Assembly: GCF_025244865.1 (NCBI RefSeq)
Contig: NZ_CP104272.1
Location: 1,426,001-1,490,000 of the forward strand
Length of the DNA: 64,000 nt
Reading direction: 5' to 3'
Origin: Arthrobacter sp. zg-Y1110
Lineage (GTDB): Bacteria > Actinomycetota > Actinomycetes > Actinomycetales > Micrococcaceae
Shown here in pieces: positions 27,933 through 37,384 of the stretch. Below the pieces are notes generated by a model. That model had not been told where the DNA came from and did not search any database. It was given only the letters and a program-made list of their open reading frames with translations. The position numbers and the translations under genes are program-made. The stretch's first letter is position 1. Each line of letters opens with the position of its first letter.

Positions 27933-28949
27933 ATGTCGCTACCGCTGTTCTGGTTTATCGTGATTGCCTTCCTATGGGTCGGGTACCTTTTCCTGGAGGG
28001 CTTCGACCTCGGGGTGGGCATGCTTATGAAGCTGATGGCCCGCGACGAGAAGGACCGCCGGGTACTGCTGAACACCATCGGCCCGGTGTGGGACGGCAAC
28101 GAAGTCTGGCTGATCACGGTCGGTGCAATGACTTTCGCGGCTTTCCCGCTGTGGTACGCCTCGTTGTTCTCCGCCCTGTACATCCCCTTGGTCATTGTGC
28201 TGCTGGGGCTCATCTTCCGGGCCGTGTCCATCGAGTACCGCGGCAAGCATGACAGCGACAGCTGGCGCAACCGCTGGGACTGGGGCATGGCCCTGGGCTC
28301 CTTCGCGGCTGCCTTCGGCGTCGGTGCCGCGCTCGGACTGACCACCACAGGCCTGCCGCTGAATGAGAACGGCGACCGCGTGGGCGGGGCGTTTGCCTGG
28401 CTGACTCCGTACGCGGTGCTGGGCGGAGTGGCCGTGGTGGCCTTCTGCCTGATTCACGCCTGCGTTTTCCTGATGCTCAAGACCGACGGACAGATCCGTG
28501 ACCGCGCCAAGCGCATCGTGACCCGCTGGCTGCCCGTGGGCATCCTGCCCTTGGCGGCATGGGCCATCATCGTGCAGTTCATGAACGGCAAGGCCGCCAC
28601 GCTTCCCCTGTTGGTGATCGCGGTGGTGGGAGCCCTCCTGGCCTGGATCTACGCCCGCCGGGGCCGTGACGGTTTGAGCTTCATCAGCCTTGGGATCTTC
28701 CTGGTGGCCGGAGCGGCGACCATCTTCGCCTCCATGTACCCCGTGGTGCTGCCCTCCACGCTGGATGCAGCCTGGAACCTGACGGCGGAAAACGCTTCCG
28801 CGTCCCCCTACGCCCTGAAGGTCATGAGCTGGGTGGCCCTGTTCGGCCTGCCGGTAGTGGTGCTGTACCAGGGCTGGACCTACTGGGTGTTCCGTAAGCG
28901 GGTCACCACCGAGGCCATCCCCGCCCCCCACAGCTTCAAACCGCAGTGA
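27933..28949 (+). CDS. cydB: Cytochrome bd quinol oxidase subunit II
   Basis: A 338-residue membrane subunit with about nine helices. Family stretches include LFLEGFDLGVGML (about residue 19), TIGPVWDGNEVWLITVGAMTF and ALFSALYIPLVIVLLGLIFR-like sequence. It supports the haem-bearing CydA and is essential for the oxidase. It begins 93 bases after cydA, with a stem-loop in between, and its stop overlaps the start of cydDC (GTGA). Confidence 0.96.
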   Translation: MSLPLFWFIVIAFLWVGYLFLEGFDLGVGMLMKLMARDEKDRRVLLNTIGPVWDGNEVWLITVGAMTFAAFPLWYASLFSALYIPLVIVLLGLIFRAVSIEYRGKHDSDSWRNRWDWGMALGSFAAAFGVGAALGLTTTGLPLNENGDRVGGAFAWLTPYAVLGGVAVVAFCLIHACVFLMLKTDGQIRDRAKRIVTRWLPVGILPLAAWAIIVQFMNGKAATLPLLVIAVVGALLAWIYARRGRDGLSFISLGIFLVAGAATIFASMYPVVLPSTLDAAWNLTAENASASPYALKVMSWVALFGLPVVVLYQGWTYWVFRKRVTTEAIPAPHSFKPQ

Positions 28950-31900
28950 AGCCGGTCCTTCCGGTCAGCGCCACCAGCCGCCGTGCGCTGTACCTCCTCG
29001 GGCTGCTGGCAGCCATCAAGGCTGCGGGGCTGGTACTGCTGGCCGACGCCGTAGCCATCGGCATCGCCGGCCTGGCCGCCGGCGGTCCGGAGTGGAACCG
29101 CGTGTTCCTGCTCGGCACCGCCGGCGCCGTGCTGCGGTCCGTGGCTGTATGGGGCCAGGACACCGTGGCCCAGCGTGCGGCCGCAGGGGTGAAGGACGAA
29201 CTGCGCCGGCAGCTGTCCGTACGGGTACTGGCCGACGGCGGCACCGTCCCGGGGATGGGCAGCGGTGCGCTGAGCGTCCTGCTTACCCGCGGGTTGGACG
29301 GACTGGACAACTACTACTCCAAGTACCTGCCCGCACTGGTGACCTGCGCCGTCGTCCCCCTGCTGGTGGGTGCCCGCATCCTCGCCGCGGACTGGATCAG
29401 CGCCGTCACGATCGTGCTGACCGTACCCCTCATCCCGGTCTTCATGATCCTGATCGGCCTGCACACCGAGGACAAGACCGCCGCCGCGGTGGACGCGCTG
29501 AACCGGCTCTCGGACAACATGCTGGAGCTGGCCAAGGGCCTGCCCGTGCTGGTGGGCCTCGGCCGCGCCCGTGCGCAGACCCGGGCACTGCGCGACGTCG
29601 CCGACCGTTACCGCACCACAACGCTGGCAACCCTGCGGGTGGCGTTTATGTCCTCGCTGGCATTGGAACTCATTGCCACTATCTCGGTGGCCCTGGTGGC
29701 GGTATTCATCGGTGTCCGGCTGGTGCACGGCGGCATGCCGCTGGAATTGGGGCTGCTGGCCCTGATCCTTGCACCGGAGTGCTACCAGCCGCTGCGTGAC
29801 CTGGGTACCGCCCACCACGCCAGCGAGGACGGCCTCGAAGCACTGAACCGGACCAACGCGGTGCTGGACGCTCCGGCGGCCGTGCCGCTGGCGGACGCTT
29901 CAGCCGCCGCTGAGGAAACCGCCGGGTCGGCGCTCGTGGTCCGGGATTTGACCATCGCCTACGAAGGCCGGCCGCATCCTGCCGTGGAGAACCTCAGTTT
30001 CACGGTCCCCGCAGGTGCCATTGCCGCCCTGACCGGTTCCAGCGGGGCAGGAAAAACCTCCGTGCTGGAAGTCCTGGCCGGGCTCCGGCGGAACGGCGGC
30101 GACACCCGGCTGGACGGCAGCGTGCAGGGCATCAGCCGCGAAACGCAGGCGTGGATACCCCAGCATCCCGTCCTGGTCGAGGACACCGTTGCCGAGGAGA
30201 TCGCCCTCTACGCGGGTTTTCCGGTGACCGGGTCCGGCAGTGCCGAAGGCCCGGACAGTGCGGGCCGCACGGCCGCCCGCCGGGCACTCGACCGCATTGA
30301 CGCCGGGCACCTGCTCGATTCCGCCACCGCGGACCTGAGCCCGGGTGAGCAGCGCCGGGTGGCCGTGGCACGGGCACTGGCCCGCATCGAAGCGAATCCC
30401 GGCGTCCGGATCCTGCTGGCGGATGAACCTACCGCACACCTCGATTTCCGCAGTGCCTCGGCTGTCCGTGCAGCCCTGTCCGCCCTGAGGGGACGGACCA
30501 CCGTGCTGCTGGTAGCCCACGACGCCGCCACCGCAGCCATCGCCGACACCGTGATTCCGGTTGAAGCGGCGGCGGGTGCAAGCCTGCCCCGGGAACGCGT
30601 CAAGGGCAAGCATGCGGCATCCCTGGCAGCTGCTGCCCGCAGGGCCCCGGTGGAGGTTCCTGCCGGTTCCGGTCCGGCAGTTGCCGCCGACGCCGGTCCC
30701 GGGAAAGAGGGCGGCTCGGCATCCGGCAGCCAGGCAGCCGGCACAGCCGCGGAGCCGACCTCGGGCCATGAGCCGCTGTGGAAGAACCTCCTGGTGCTGA
30801 AGCCGTGGAGCAAGCAGTTTGTCCTGGCCCTGGTGCTCGGCACGGGGGCCACCATGTTCGCCGTCGCGCTGACGGCCCTGTCCGCCTGGCTGATCGTGCG
30901 TGCCGCGGAGCAGCCGCCGATCCTGTACCTGCTTATGGCGATTGTCGGCGTGCGGTTCTTCGGCATCGGCCGGGCATTGCTGCGGTACCTGGAGCGGCTC
31001 TCCCTGCACGACGCCGTCTTCCGTGCCACCAACACGCTGCGGGTCCGGCTCTGGAACGGGCTGCTGCAGCGCCCCGAAGGCTGGCGCCGCGTGGCGCGGG
31101 GTTCGGGTGCCCTTGAACGCCTAGTGGGTGACGTGGACGAGCTGCGGGACATCGCGCCCCGGGTGGTCTTCGCACCCCTGACCGGCCTGCTGACCGCCGT
31201 CGGCGCCTGTGTAGTGACCTGGCTGCTGGTCCCGGAAGGCCTGGCAGTGCAGCTGGCGCTGACCGTGGTGGGGATGGTCATCGCTCCGCTGCTTGCCCTG
31301 TTCGCCGATTCCGCTGCCCGCGCAGCCACTGTGAACCTCCAGGCCCGGTCCATGTCCTCCATGGCACGCCTGCTCACGGCTGCCCCCGATCTGGAAGCCA
31401 ACTCAAGCTCGGCCCCGGTCCTGGCCCGCCAGGAGCAGTTCGAAGCAGCCGCGGCTCGGGCGGTCCGGCGCAGCGCCTGGGCCCAGGGCCTGGCCAATGC
31501 CGTCACCGCCCTCGCCTGCTCCCTTGCAGCGCTTTACATGATCAGCGCTTCGCAGGACGGGCCGGCCACCGTGGCCGCGGTGGTGGTCCTGGTGCAGCTG
31601 GCGCTGATTGAGCCTTTTGTCGCAGTCAACGGCTCCATCCAGCAGTTCTCCGCGTGGCGCACCCTGGGGGACAAGGTGCTGCCGGATCTGGGCACGGAAG
31701 ACGTCGCGCCCGATGACACCGCAGGGGAAACCGCTGCCCGGAAGAGCTTTGGCAAGGTCCACGTACTGGAACTGGATAACATCAGGTACCGCTATCCCGG
31801 CGCTGCCGCAGATGTGCTGACCGGCGTGGACCTCAGGGTCTCCGCAGGGGAGTGGGTAGCCGTCACCGGTCCCTCCGGCAGCGGCAAATCCACCCTGCTC

Positions 31901-32416
31901 GGTGTGCTGCTCGGCTTCCTGCCGCCCCGAAGCGGTACCTATCTGATCAACGGCGTTCCTGCGCAGTCGGTCCCGCAGGCAGCCCGGCGGATGGCGTGGT
32001 GCCCGCAGGAGGCGCACCTGTTCGACTCGACCCTCCGCGGGAACCTGCTGCTGGCCCGTGACCGCGCCCTTGCCCCGACGGAAGCCGAAATGATCGGCTC
32101 CCTTCGCGCTGTTGGCCTGGGGCCGCTGTTCGACACCCTGCCCGACGGCCTGGATACAGCCATCGGCGCCGGCGGGCATTTCCTCTCCGGCGGCCAGCGC
32201 CAGCGGCTTGCCGTGGCCCGTGCGCTCCTCGCGGCGGCCGACGTCGTGCTCCTGGACGAGCCCACGGCCCACCTGGACGCGGAGGCGGGGGCGCAGCTGA
32301 TGGCCGACCTGAAATCCGGCCTGCAGGGCAAAGCCGTTGTGGTGGTGACCCATAATCCGGCCGATGCTGCCTGGTGCGGGCGGGAGGTCTCACTGGGAGC
32401 GGTGCTGTTGTCCTAG
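28946..32416 (+). CDS. cydDC: Fused CydD-CydC thiol-reductant ABC exporter
   Basis: A 1156-residue fusion of the two half-transporters that are needed for cytochrome bd assembly by exporting cysteine or glutathione in other bacteria. Order: membrane domain 1 (about residues 10-300), ATPase 1 (Walker A LTGSSGAGKTS about 360; signature LSPGEQRRVAVARAL, a degenerate LSGGQ; Walker B RILLADEPTAHLD), an Ala/Pro-rich linker (about 535-610), membrane domain 2 (about 620-900), ATPase 2 (GPSGSGKST about 975; LSGGQRQRLAVARALL; VVLLDEPTAHLD). The fusion is usual in Actinobacteria. Start GTG overlaps the cydB stop, so it is coupled. Confidence 0.95.
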   Translation: MKPVLPVSATSRRALYLLGLLAAIKAAGLVLLADAVAIGIAGLAAGGPEWNRVFLLGTAGAVLRSVAVWGQDTVAQRAAAGVKDELRRQLSVRVLADGGTVPGMGSGALSVLLTRGLDGLDNYYSKYLPALVTCAVVPLLVGARILAADWISAVTIVLTVPLIPVFMILIGLHTEDKTAAAVDALNRLSDNMLELAKGLPVLVGLGRARAQTRALRDVADRYRTTTLATLRVAFMSSLALELIATISVALVAVFIGVRLVHGGMPLELGLLALILAPECYQPLRDLGTAHHASEDGLEALNRTNAVLDAPAAVPLADASAAAEETAGSALVVRDLTIAYEGRPHPAVENLSFTVPAGAIAALTGSSGAGKTSVLEVLAGLRRNGGDTRLDGSVQGISRETQAWIPQHPVLVEDTVAEEIALYAGFPVTGSGSAEGPDSAGRTAARRALDRIDAGHLLDSATADLSPGEQRRVAVARALARIEANPGVRILLADEPTAHLDFRSASAVRAALSALRGRTTVLLVAHDAATAAIADTVIPVEAAAGASLPRERVKGKHAASLAAAARRAPVEVPAGSGPAVAADAGPGKEGGSASGSQAAGTAAEPTSGHEPLWKNLLVLKPWSKQFVLALVLGTGATMFAVALTALSAWLIVRAAEQPPILYLLMAIVGVRFFGIGRALLRYLERLSLHDAVFRATNTLRVRLWNGLLQRPEGWRRVARGSGALERLVGDVDELRDIAPRVVFAPLTGLLTAVGACVVTWLLVPEGLAVQLALTVVGMVIAPLLALFADSAARAATVNLQARSMSSMARLLTAAPDLEANSSSAPVLARQEQFEAAAARAVRRSAWAQGLANAVTALACSLAALYMISASQDGPATVAAVVVLVQLALIEPFVAVNGSIQQFSAWRTLGDKVLPDLGTEDVAPDDTAGETAARKSFGKVHVLELDNIRYRYPGAAADVLTGVDLRVSAGEWVAVTGPSGSGKSTLLGVLLGFLPPRSGTYLINGVPAQSVPQAARRMAWCPQEAHLFDSTLRGNLLLARDRALAPTEAEMIGSLRAVGLGPLFDTLPDGLDTAIGAGGHFLSGGQRQRLAVARALLAAADVVLLDEPTAHLDAEAGAQLMADLKSGLQGKAVVVVTHNPADAAWCGREVSLGAVLLS

Positions 32417-32425
32417 GGTGGATGG

Positions 32426-33418
32426 ATGCAGACGCCTTCCCCACCCCTGTTCCCCGGGCCCGAAACCGGCCTGCGCTGGCGCTCCATCGGAGCTGACGAC
32501 GTCGACGCCTGGTATGCCCTGATCCGCAGGATGGCGGAGGCGGACAAACCCGGATGGGTGGAGGACCGCAGGGACCTGGAGCAGGCGCTGGAAACCACCT
32601 CCGGGGATCCCGCAAAGGACACGCTGATCGGGCTGGACAAAACCGGTGCGGCGCGGGCGTACGGCCGGATCGCCTTGAACCCCGGGTCGGAGACCGGCTC
32701 GGGCTTCGGCGGCGTCGACCCGCAGTGGCGGCGCCGGGGCATCGGGTCGAAGATCTACCGCTGGCAGGAAACCCGCCTGCGCCAGCGGCTGCTCACGGAG
32801 CACCGGAAACACGGCGTCCTGCGCACCTACGCCGAGGAATCCAACGCCTCCCAGGTGGCACTGCTGCAGTCCGAAGGCGCCCACGTGGTCCGCTACTTCA
32901 CCGAGATGAGCCGGCCGCTGACTGGCGGCCTGCCGGACGCCGTACTGCCGGAGGGTATGGAGTTCCGCACCTTCTCCCCGGAGATTTCCGACGCCGTACG
33001 CCGGGCGCATAACGAAGCGTTCAAGGACCACTGGGGGAGCGAGCCGCGGAACAAGGAGCGGTGGGGATTCACCATCGACCATCCCCAGTTCCGGCCGGAC
33101 TGGAGCTTCGCGGTGGTGGATACCGGGTCCGGGGAAGTTGCCGCCTACCAGTTGGCGAGCTTCGACCCGGAGAGCAAGGACATCCACGGCTACAAAGAGG
33201 GCTACACCATGCTCCTCGGGGTGCGGCGGGACTGGCGGGGACGGAAACTTGCTCCGGCGATGCTGCGTGAGGCAATGCGCCGCTTCCGGGAAGGCGGCAT
33301 GGACAACGCCGGGCTCGGCGTGGACACGGAGAACCCGTCCGGTGCCCTGGGGCTGTATGAAAGCCTGGGCTATAAGCCCACGCACCGGGAAGTGGTCTTC
33401 GACAATACGGTCCTGTAG
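32426..33418 (+). CDS. Tandem GNAT N-acetyltransferase
   Basis: A 330-residue protein with two GNAT domains (about residues 15-155 and 170-325). The second has the acetyl-CoA loop LGVRRDWRGRKLAPAML and the C-terminal NPSGALGLYESLGYKPTHRE; the first has FGGVDPQWRRRGIGSKIY. The double-GNAT layout is like mycothiol synthase (MshD), but the sequence does not establish the substrate. It starts nine bases after cydDC, so it may be part of the same transcript, though a functional link is not obvious. Confidence 0.83.
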   Translation: MQTPSPPLFPGPETGLRWRSIGADDVDAWYALIRRMAEADKPGWVEDRRDLEQALETTSGDPAKDTLIGLDKTGAARAYGRIALNPGSETGSGFGGVDPQWRRRGIGSKIYRWQETRLRQRLLTEHRKHGVLRTYAEESNASQVALLQSEGAHVVRYFTEMSRPLTGGLPDAVLPEGMEFRTFSPEISDAVRRAHNEAFKDHWGSEPRNKERWGFTIDHPQFRPDWSFAVVDTGSGEVAAYQLASFDPESKDIHGYKEGYTMLLGVRRDWRGRKLAPAMLREAMRRFREGGMDNAGLGVDTENPSGALGLYESLGYKPTHREVVFDNTVL

Positions 33419-33440
33419 CAGGGGCCGCGGGAAGAGCGCG

Positions 33441-34160
33441 CTACCGGTCCGAGGGGGCCGTGTCCGGGGACGTTGCCGAGGGGACCGTGTCCGGGACCGT
33501 GAGGATCCAGATGGCTTCCGCTGCGGGCAGGCCCAGGTCCAGCGTCCGGCCCCCGGCTTCAATAGTCAGCGTGCCGGCATAGGGCTGGCGCTGCACCACG
33601 GACACCATGGTGTCCAGGTGAAGGCCCAGCCCGGCGAGGTAGCGCAGCAGTTCGGGTTCATTGTCGGAGACACGGGCCACCGTTCCGCGGGAACCGGGTT
33701 CGCACCGGCTCAGCCGCTGTGCATCAAGGACGGGGAAACTGCCGTCGCGGGCCGGGATCGGGTCGCCGTGCGGGTCACGCACGGGATTGCCGAGGCGCGC
33801 CGCCAGGGCATCCACCATCTTGTCCGATACGGCGTGCTCGAGGTGTTCGGCTTCGTCGTGGACTTCGTCCCAGCGGTAGCCCAGGTACTCCACCAGGAAC
33901 GTCTCGATCAGCCGGTGCCTGCGGACCATGCCCACGGCGGCCTTCTCGCCCGCGTCGGTTAGGGCAATCGACCCGTAGCGGGCGTGCGTCAACAGGCCCT
34001 GGCCGGTCAGTTTCTTTACCGCCTCGGAGACCGACGACGGCGAGAAGCCCATGTGTACGGACAGCGCGGACACCGTCAGGGGTTCATCCGTCCATTCCTG
34101 CGCGGTCCAAATGACCTTCAGGTAATCCTGGCTTGCTGTCGAGAGTTCGCTGTGTGCCAC
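33441..34160 (-). CDS. DtxR-family metal-dependent regulator
   Basis: A 239-residue DtxR/MntR/IdeR-type regulator. The N-terminal winged helix has QDYLKVIWTAQEW and SALSVHMGFSPSSVSEAVKKLTGQGLLTHARYG; the dimerisation domain has the ligand-rich DEVHDEAEHLEHAVSDKMV; the C-terminal third is a FeoA/SH3-like domain (RCEPGSRGTVARVSD). It should sense Mn2+ or Fe2+. I chose the GTG at 34160 because AAGGTGG lies six bases upstream; a GTG three codons earlier is possible. It diverges from the csoR operon. The last 20 residues come from imperfect repeats (VPDTVPSATSPDTAPS). Confidence 0.85.
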   Translation of the reverse strand: MAHSELSTASQDYLKVIWTAQEWTDEPLTVSALSVHMGFSPSSVSEAVKKLTGQGLLTHARYGSIALTDAGEKAAVGMVRRHRLIETFLVEYLGYRWDEVHDEAEHLEHAVSDKMVDALAARLGNPVRDPHGDPIPARDGSFPVLDAQRLSRCEPGSRGTVARVSDNEPELLRYLAGLGLHLDTMVSVVQRQPYAGTLTIEAGGRTLDLGLPAAEAIWILTVPDTVPSATSPDTAPSDR

Positions 34161-34202
34161 GGGTTCCACCTTACTGGCAGGACTCCGCCCATCGGGAATA
34201 AA

Positions 34203-34217
34203 TACCCCCTAGGGGTA
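34203..34217. promoter_or_regulatory. CsoR-type operator 1
   Basis: TACCCCCTAGGGGTA, a G/C-tract palindrome of the kind bound by CsoR copper repressors, 61 bases before csoR. Confidence 0.8.
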
Positions 34218-34218
34218 C

Positions 34219-34246
34219 TTGAATTGATACCCCGGCAGGGTATAGC
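34219..34246 (+). promoter_or_regulatory. Putative csoR-copZA promoter
   Basis: TTGAAT (34219-34224) and TATAGC (34241-34246) with a 16-base spacer could be the -35 and -10 elements. CsoR box 2 lies over the spacer and -10. Confidence 0.45.
34227..34243. promoter_or_regulatory. CsoR-type operator 2
   Basis: ATACCCCGGCAGGGTAT, a second CsoR-like palindrome ten bases from the first, overlapping the probable promoter. Confidence 0.7.
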
Positions 34247-34277
34247 TTGGATGCAGTCAAGGATTGGAGCAGAGGCA

Positions 34278-34622
34278 ATGGACGCAGTGACGCAGAATGT
34301 TCCGGAAACCGTGGAGACCCACGACGGGCCGCATGGTTACGCGTCGGATAAAGACGCCTACCTCCGCCGGCTGCGCCGGATTGAGGGCCAGGTGCGGGGA
34401 ATCGCCCGCATGGTCGAGGAAGACAAATACTGCATCGACATCCTCACCCAGGTCGCAGCCATCAACAAGGCGCTGCATGCGGTCAGCCTTGGGCTGGTCC
34501 AGGACCACATGTCGCACTGCCTGGTGGATGCCGCGCAGGAATCCGAACGAACCGGCAATCCCGAGATTGTTACCGCCAAGGTCCAGGAAGCGGCCGACGC
34601 CATCGGCCGCCTGCTGCGGTAG
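34278..34622 (+). CDS. csoR: CsoR-family copper-sensing repressor
   Basis: A 114-residue all-helical repressor. YLRRLRRIEGQVRGIARMV marks the family, and the Cu(I) ligands Cys-His-Cys can be seen in DKYCIDILTQV and DHMSHCLVDA. When copper binds, it should release two palindromic operators upstream. I chose the ATG at 34278 because GGAGCAGAGG precedes it; an ATG nine codons earlier lies in frame. copZ follows after 44 bases. Confidence 0.93.
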   Translation: MDAVTQNVPETVETHDGPHGYASDKDAYLRRLRRIEGQVRGIARMVEEDKYCIDILTQVAAINKALHAVSLGLVQDHMSHCLVDAAQESERTGNPEIVTAKVQEAADAIGRLLR

Positions 34623-34666
34623 GACCGGCACCCGATCCATTCACCCATCCAAGGAAGAAGATTCGC

Positions 34667-34891
34667 ATGGAAACCACCACACTGAACATCTCAGGCATGA
34701 CCTGCGGCCACTGCGTCGCCTCCGTGACCGAGGAACTGGAGGCACTCGACGGCGTCGACAAGGTCTCCGTGGACCTGAACGCGGGCGGCATCTCAACCGC
34801 GACTGTCACCGCGAACCGAAACCTCAGCACCGCTGAACTGGGCGAAGCGGTTGCTGAAGCCGGTTACCTGGTGGTCGACGCCGACGCGTAG
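34667..34891 (+). CDS. copZ: Copper chaperone CopZ (heavy-metal-associated domain)
   Basis: A 74-residue single HMA domain with the metal site ISGMTCGHCVASV (residues about 8-20) and the usual beta-alpha-beta-beta-alpha-beta pattern (KVSVDLNAGG, EAGYLVVDAD). It should ferry Cu(I) to the ATPase encoded 61 bases downstream. AAGGAAG precedes the ATG. Confidence 0.93.
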   Translation: METTTLNISGMTCGHCVASVTEELEALDGVDKVSVDLNAGGISTATVTANRNLSTAELGEAVAEAGYLVVDADA

Positions 34892-34952
34892 CGGCTGTAC
34901 CAAGCGCGTCGAAGCGGATACTGCGCACAGGAAGTAGGAGAAGGGAACCATC

Positions 34953-37289
34953 ATGGACACTCGCGAACAAGCGGCAACCAGGGCAGTCGAACTTGAGATC
35001 CAGGGCATGACGTGCGCTTCCTGCGTGGCGCGGGTGGAGCGCAGGCTCGGAAAGATCGACGGCGTCGAGGCCTCAGTCAACCTGCCGCTGGAAAGTGCGC
35101 GGGTCACCGCCCCCGCAGCCGTTTCAGACCAGCAGATTGTCGACGCCGTTAATTCCGCCGGTTACAACGCCCGGCTGAAAACCCGGCACCCTGCCCGGCC
35201 GTCCGCCCACGGAGGGCACGCCGCCGCGGCACCGGGAGCGGACGCCGGTAATGAAACGCCGGCGGAACACGGCGAAGGGCACATGCCCGGCGAACACCAC
35301 ATGTCCGGCGGCGACCACATGTCCCACGGCGGAACTGCCGCACAGCTGCGTCCCCGGCTGATCCTGGCAGCGGTCCTCAGCGTTCCGGTCCTGCTCATCT
35401 CCATGGTTCCCGCACTGGCATTCCCGAACTGGGGATGGGTGGTGGCGCTGCTCGCGCTGCCCGTGGTGACCTGGTCCGCGTGGCCCTTCCACCGTGCGGC
35501 GGCCATCAATGCCCGGCACCTTGCCTCCACCATGGACACCCTGGTCTCCATCGGCGTCGCGGCGGCCTACCTGTTCTCGGTAGGACAGCTGGCCGTCGAT
35601 CCGGGACTTACCGCGGATCCGGGCATGGGATCGGACCCGCACCTGTACTTCGAGGTCGCCTCGGTGGTGGTCACGTTCCTGCTGCTGGGCCGCTATCTGG
35701 AGGCCAACGCCAAAACCAAGGCAACGGATGCGCTGAAGGCACTGCTGAACCTGGGCGCGAAGGACGCGACGGTGCTGCGGGACGGAGCGGAAGTCCGCAT
35801 CCCGGCGGACCGGCTGGAAGTCGGCGACGTGTTTGTTGTCCGGCCCGGGGAAAAGATACCGGCTGACGGCGTGGTACTCGAGGGCCGCTCGGCGGTGGAT
35901 GCCTCCTTGATCACCGGCGAGTCGCTGCCCGTGGAGGTGGATGTCAACAGCCCGGTCACGGGTGCCACCATCAACACCTCCGGCCGCCTGCAGGTGCGGG
36001 CCACCCGGGTAGGCAGCGAGACCACCCTGGCGCAGATGGGCCGCCTCGTCAGCGAGGCCCAGTCGTCCAAGGCACCGATCGCCCGGCTTGCGGACCGGAT
36101 CAGTGCCGTGTTCGTTCCGGTGGTCCTCGGGATCGCGGTCCTGACCTTCGTGTTGTGGATGCTCCTCACCGGCGACCTGCAGGCAGCCTTCACTGCCGCC
36201 GTCACGGTGCTGGTGATCGCCTGCCCATGTGCCCTGGGCCTCGCCACCCCGGTGGGCCTGCTGACCGGAACCGGCCGCGGCGCGCAGCTGGGCATCCTGA
36301 TCAAGGGCGCCCAGGTGCTGGAGGATACCCGCACAGTGGACACCATCGTGCTGGACAAGACCGGCACCATTACCTCGGGCCGGCTGTCCGTGGCCCGGAT
36401 CCGGCTGCTGGACAATGAATCAGCGGACCTCACCGCGGATGACGTGCTGCGCCTGGCCGGCTCGGTCGAGGATGCCGGGGAGCACCCGATTGCCCGGGCC
36501 ATCGCCGCGTCCGCACGTTCCGGTCCAGGCACCGTGCCGGTCACCGACTTCGATTCGGCACCGGGCGGGGGAGTCCGCGGCACCGTGGACGGACACCGCA
36601 TCGTGGCCGGGCGCCCGGCCTGGCTGGACGAAAACGGGGTTGACCTGCCGGATGCTGCCTACGCCGCGCTGCGGGAAGAGCAGGAAGCCGGCGCCACTGC
36701 CGTCCTGGTGGCGGTCGATGACCGGGCGGCGGGAATCATCAGCCTGCAGGACACCGTCAAGGAAGGCTCCGCGGAGGCCATTGCAAGGTTCCGCAGCCTG
36801 GGCCTGCACCCGGTGCTGCTGACCGGCGACAACGCCGTGGTGGCCGCCCAGGTCGCGGAACAGGTGGGAATCCCGGCCGAGGACGTGCTTGCCGATGTCC
36901 GTCCCGAAGGGAAGGTCGACGCCGTCCGGCGGCTCCAGGCACAGGGACGCACCGTTGCGATGGCCGGGGACGGCGTGAACGACGCCGCGGCACTGGCCCA
37001 GGCGGATCTGGGCATCGCCATGGGCTCCGGCACCGACGTCGCCATGGAAGCAGCCGACCTGACCGTGATGGGCAGCAGCCTGGGACAGGTGGCCACCGCC
37101 GTCGAACTCTCCCGGCGGACGCTGGCGACCATCAAGACCAACCTGTTCTGGGCGTTCTTCTACAACGCGGTGGGCATCCCGGTGGCAGCCTTCGGACTGC
37201 TCAACCCCATGATCGCGGGGGCGGCGATGGCGGCGAGCTCGGTGCTGGTGGTCGGCAACTCGCTGCGGCTGCGCAGTTTCGGTAAATAG
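34953..37289 (+). CDS. copA: Copper-exporting P1B-type ATPase
   Basis: A 778-residue metal ATPase. One N-terminal HMA domain carries [12 protein letters not shown] (about residue 19). A linker with many His and Met (about 90-129: [18 protein letters not shown]) comes before eight membrane helices. The transport site is [13 protein letters not shown] (about 424), phosphorylation DKTGTI (about 467), the P1B HP motif [10 protein letters not shown] and hinge [16 protein letters not shown]. The pair CPC with copZ and CsoR indicates Cu(I) export. GGAGAAGGG precedes the ATG. Confidence 0.95.
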   Translation: MDTREQAATRAVELEIQGMTCASCVARVERRLGKIDGVEASVNLPLESARVTAPAAVSDQQIVDAVNSAGYNARLKTRHPARPSAHGGHAAAAPGADAGNETPAEHGEGHMPGEHHMSGGDHMSHGGTAAQLRPRLILAAVLSVPVLLISMVPALAFPNWGWVVALLALPVVTWSAWPFHRAAAINARHLASTMDTLVSIGVAAAYLFSVGQLAVDPGLTADPGMGSDPHLYFEVASVVVTFLLLGRYLEANAKTKATDALKALLNLGAKDATVLRDGAEVRIPADRLEVGDVFVVRPGEKIPADGVVLEGRSAVDASLITGESLPVEVDVNSPVTGATINTSGRLQVRATRVGSETTLAQMGRLVSEAQSSKAPIARLADRISAVFVPVVLGIAVLTFVLWMLLTGDLQAAFTAAVTVLVIACPCALGLATPVGLLTGTGRGAQLGILIKGAQVLEDTRTVDTIVLDKTGTITSGRLSVARIRLLDNESADLTADDVLRLAGSVEDAGEHPIARAIAASARSGPGTVPVTDFDSAPGGGVRGTVDGHRIVAGRPAWLDENGVDLPDAAYAALREEQEAGATAVLVAVDDRAAGIISLQDTVKEGSAEAIARFRSLGLHPVLLTGDNAVVAAQVAEQVGIPAEDVLADVRPEGKVDAVRRLQAQGRTVAMAGDGVNDAAALAQADLGIAMGSGTDVAMEAADLTVMGSSLGQVATAVELSRRTLATIKTNLFWAFFYNAVGIPVAAFGLLNPMIAGAAMAASSVLVVGNSLRLRSFGK

Positions 37290-37314
37290 GAAGGCCGACA
37301 GGCAGAGAGCAAAA

Positions 37315-37360
37315 AACGGGCCGGTCAGCGGAGCATGCAGCTCCCGCGGACCGGCCCGTT
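37315..37360. terminator. Bidirectional terminator between copA and parC
   Basis: A 12-bp perfect outer stem (37315-37326, 37349-37360) plus an inner stem. A run of As flanks it on the left (T-run for parC), and TTCTTCGTTGTT on the right for copA. Confidence 0.85.
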
Positions 37361-37384
37361 CTTCGTTGTTGCTGTCTGCCGTCG

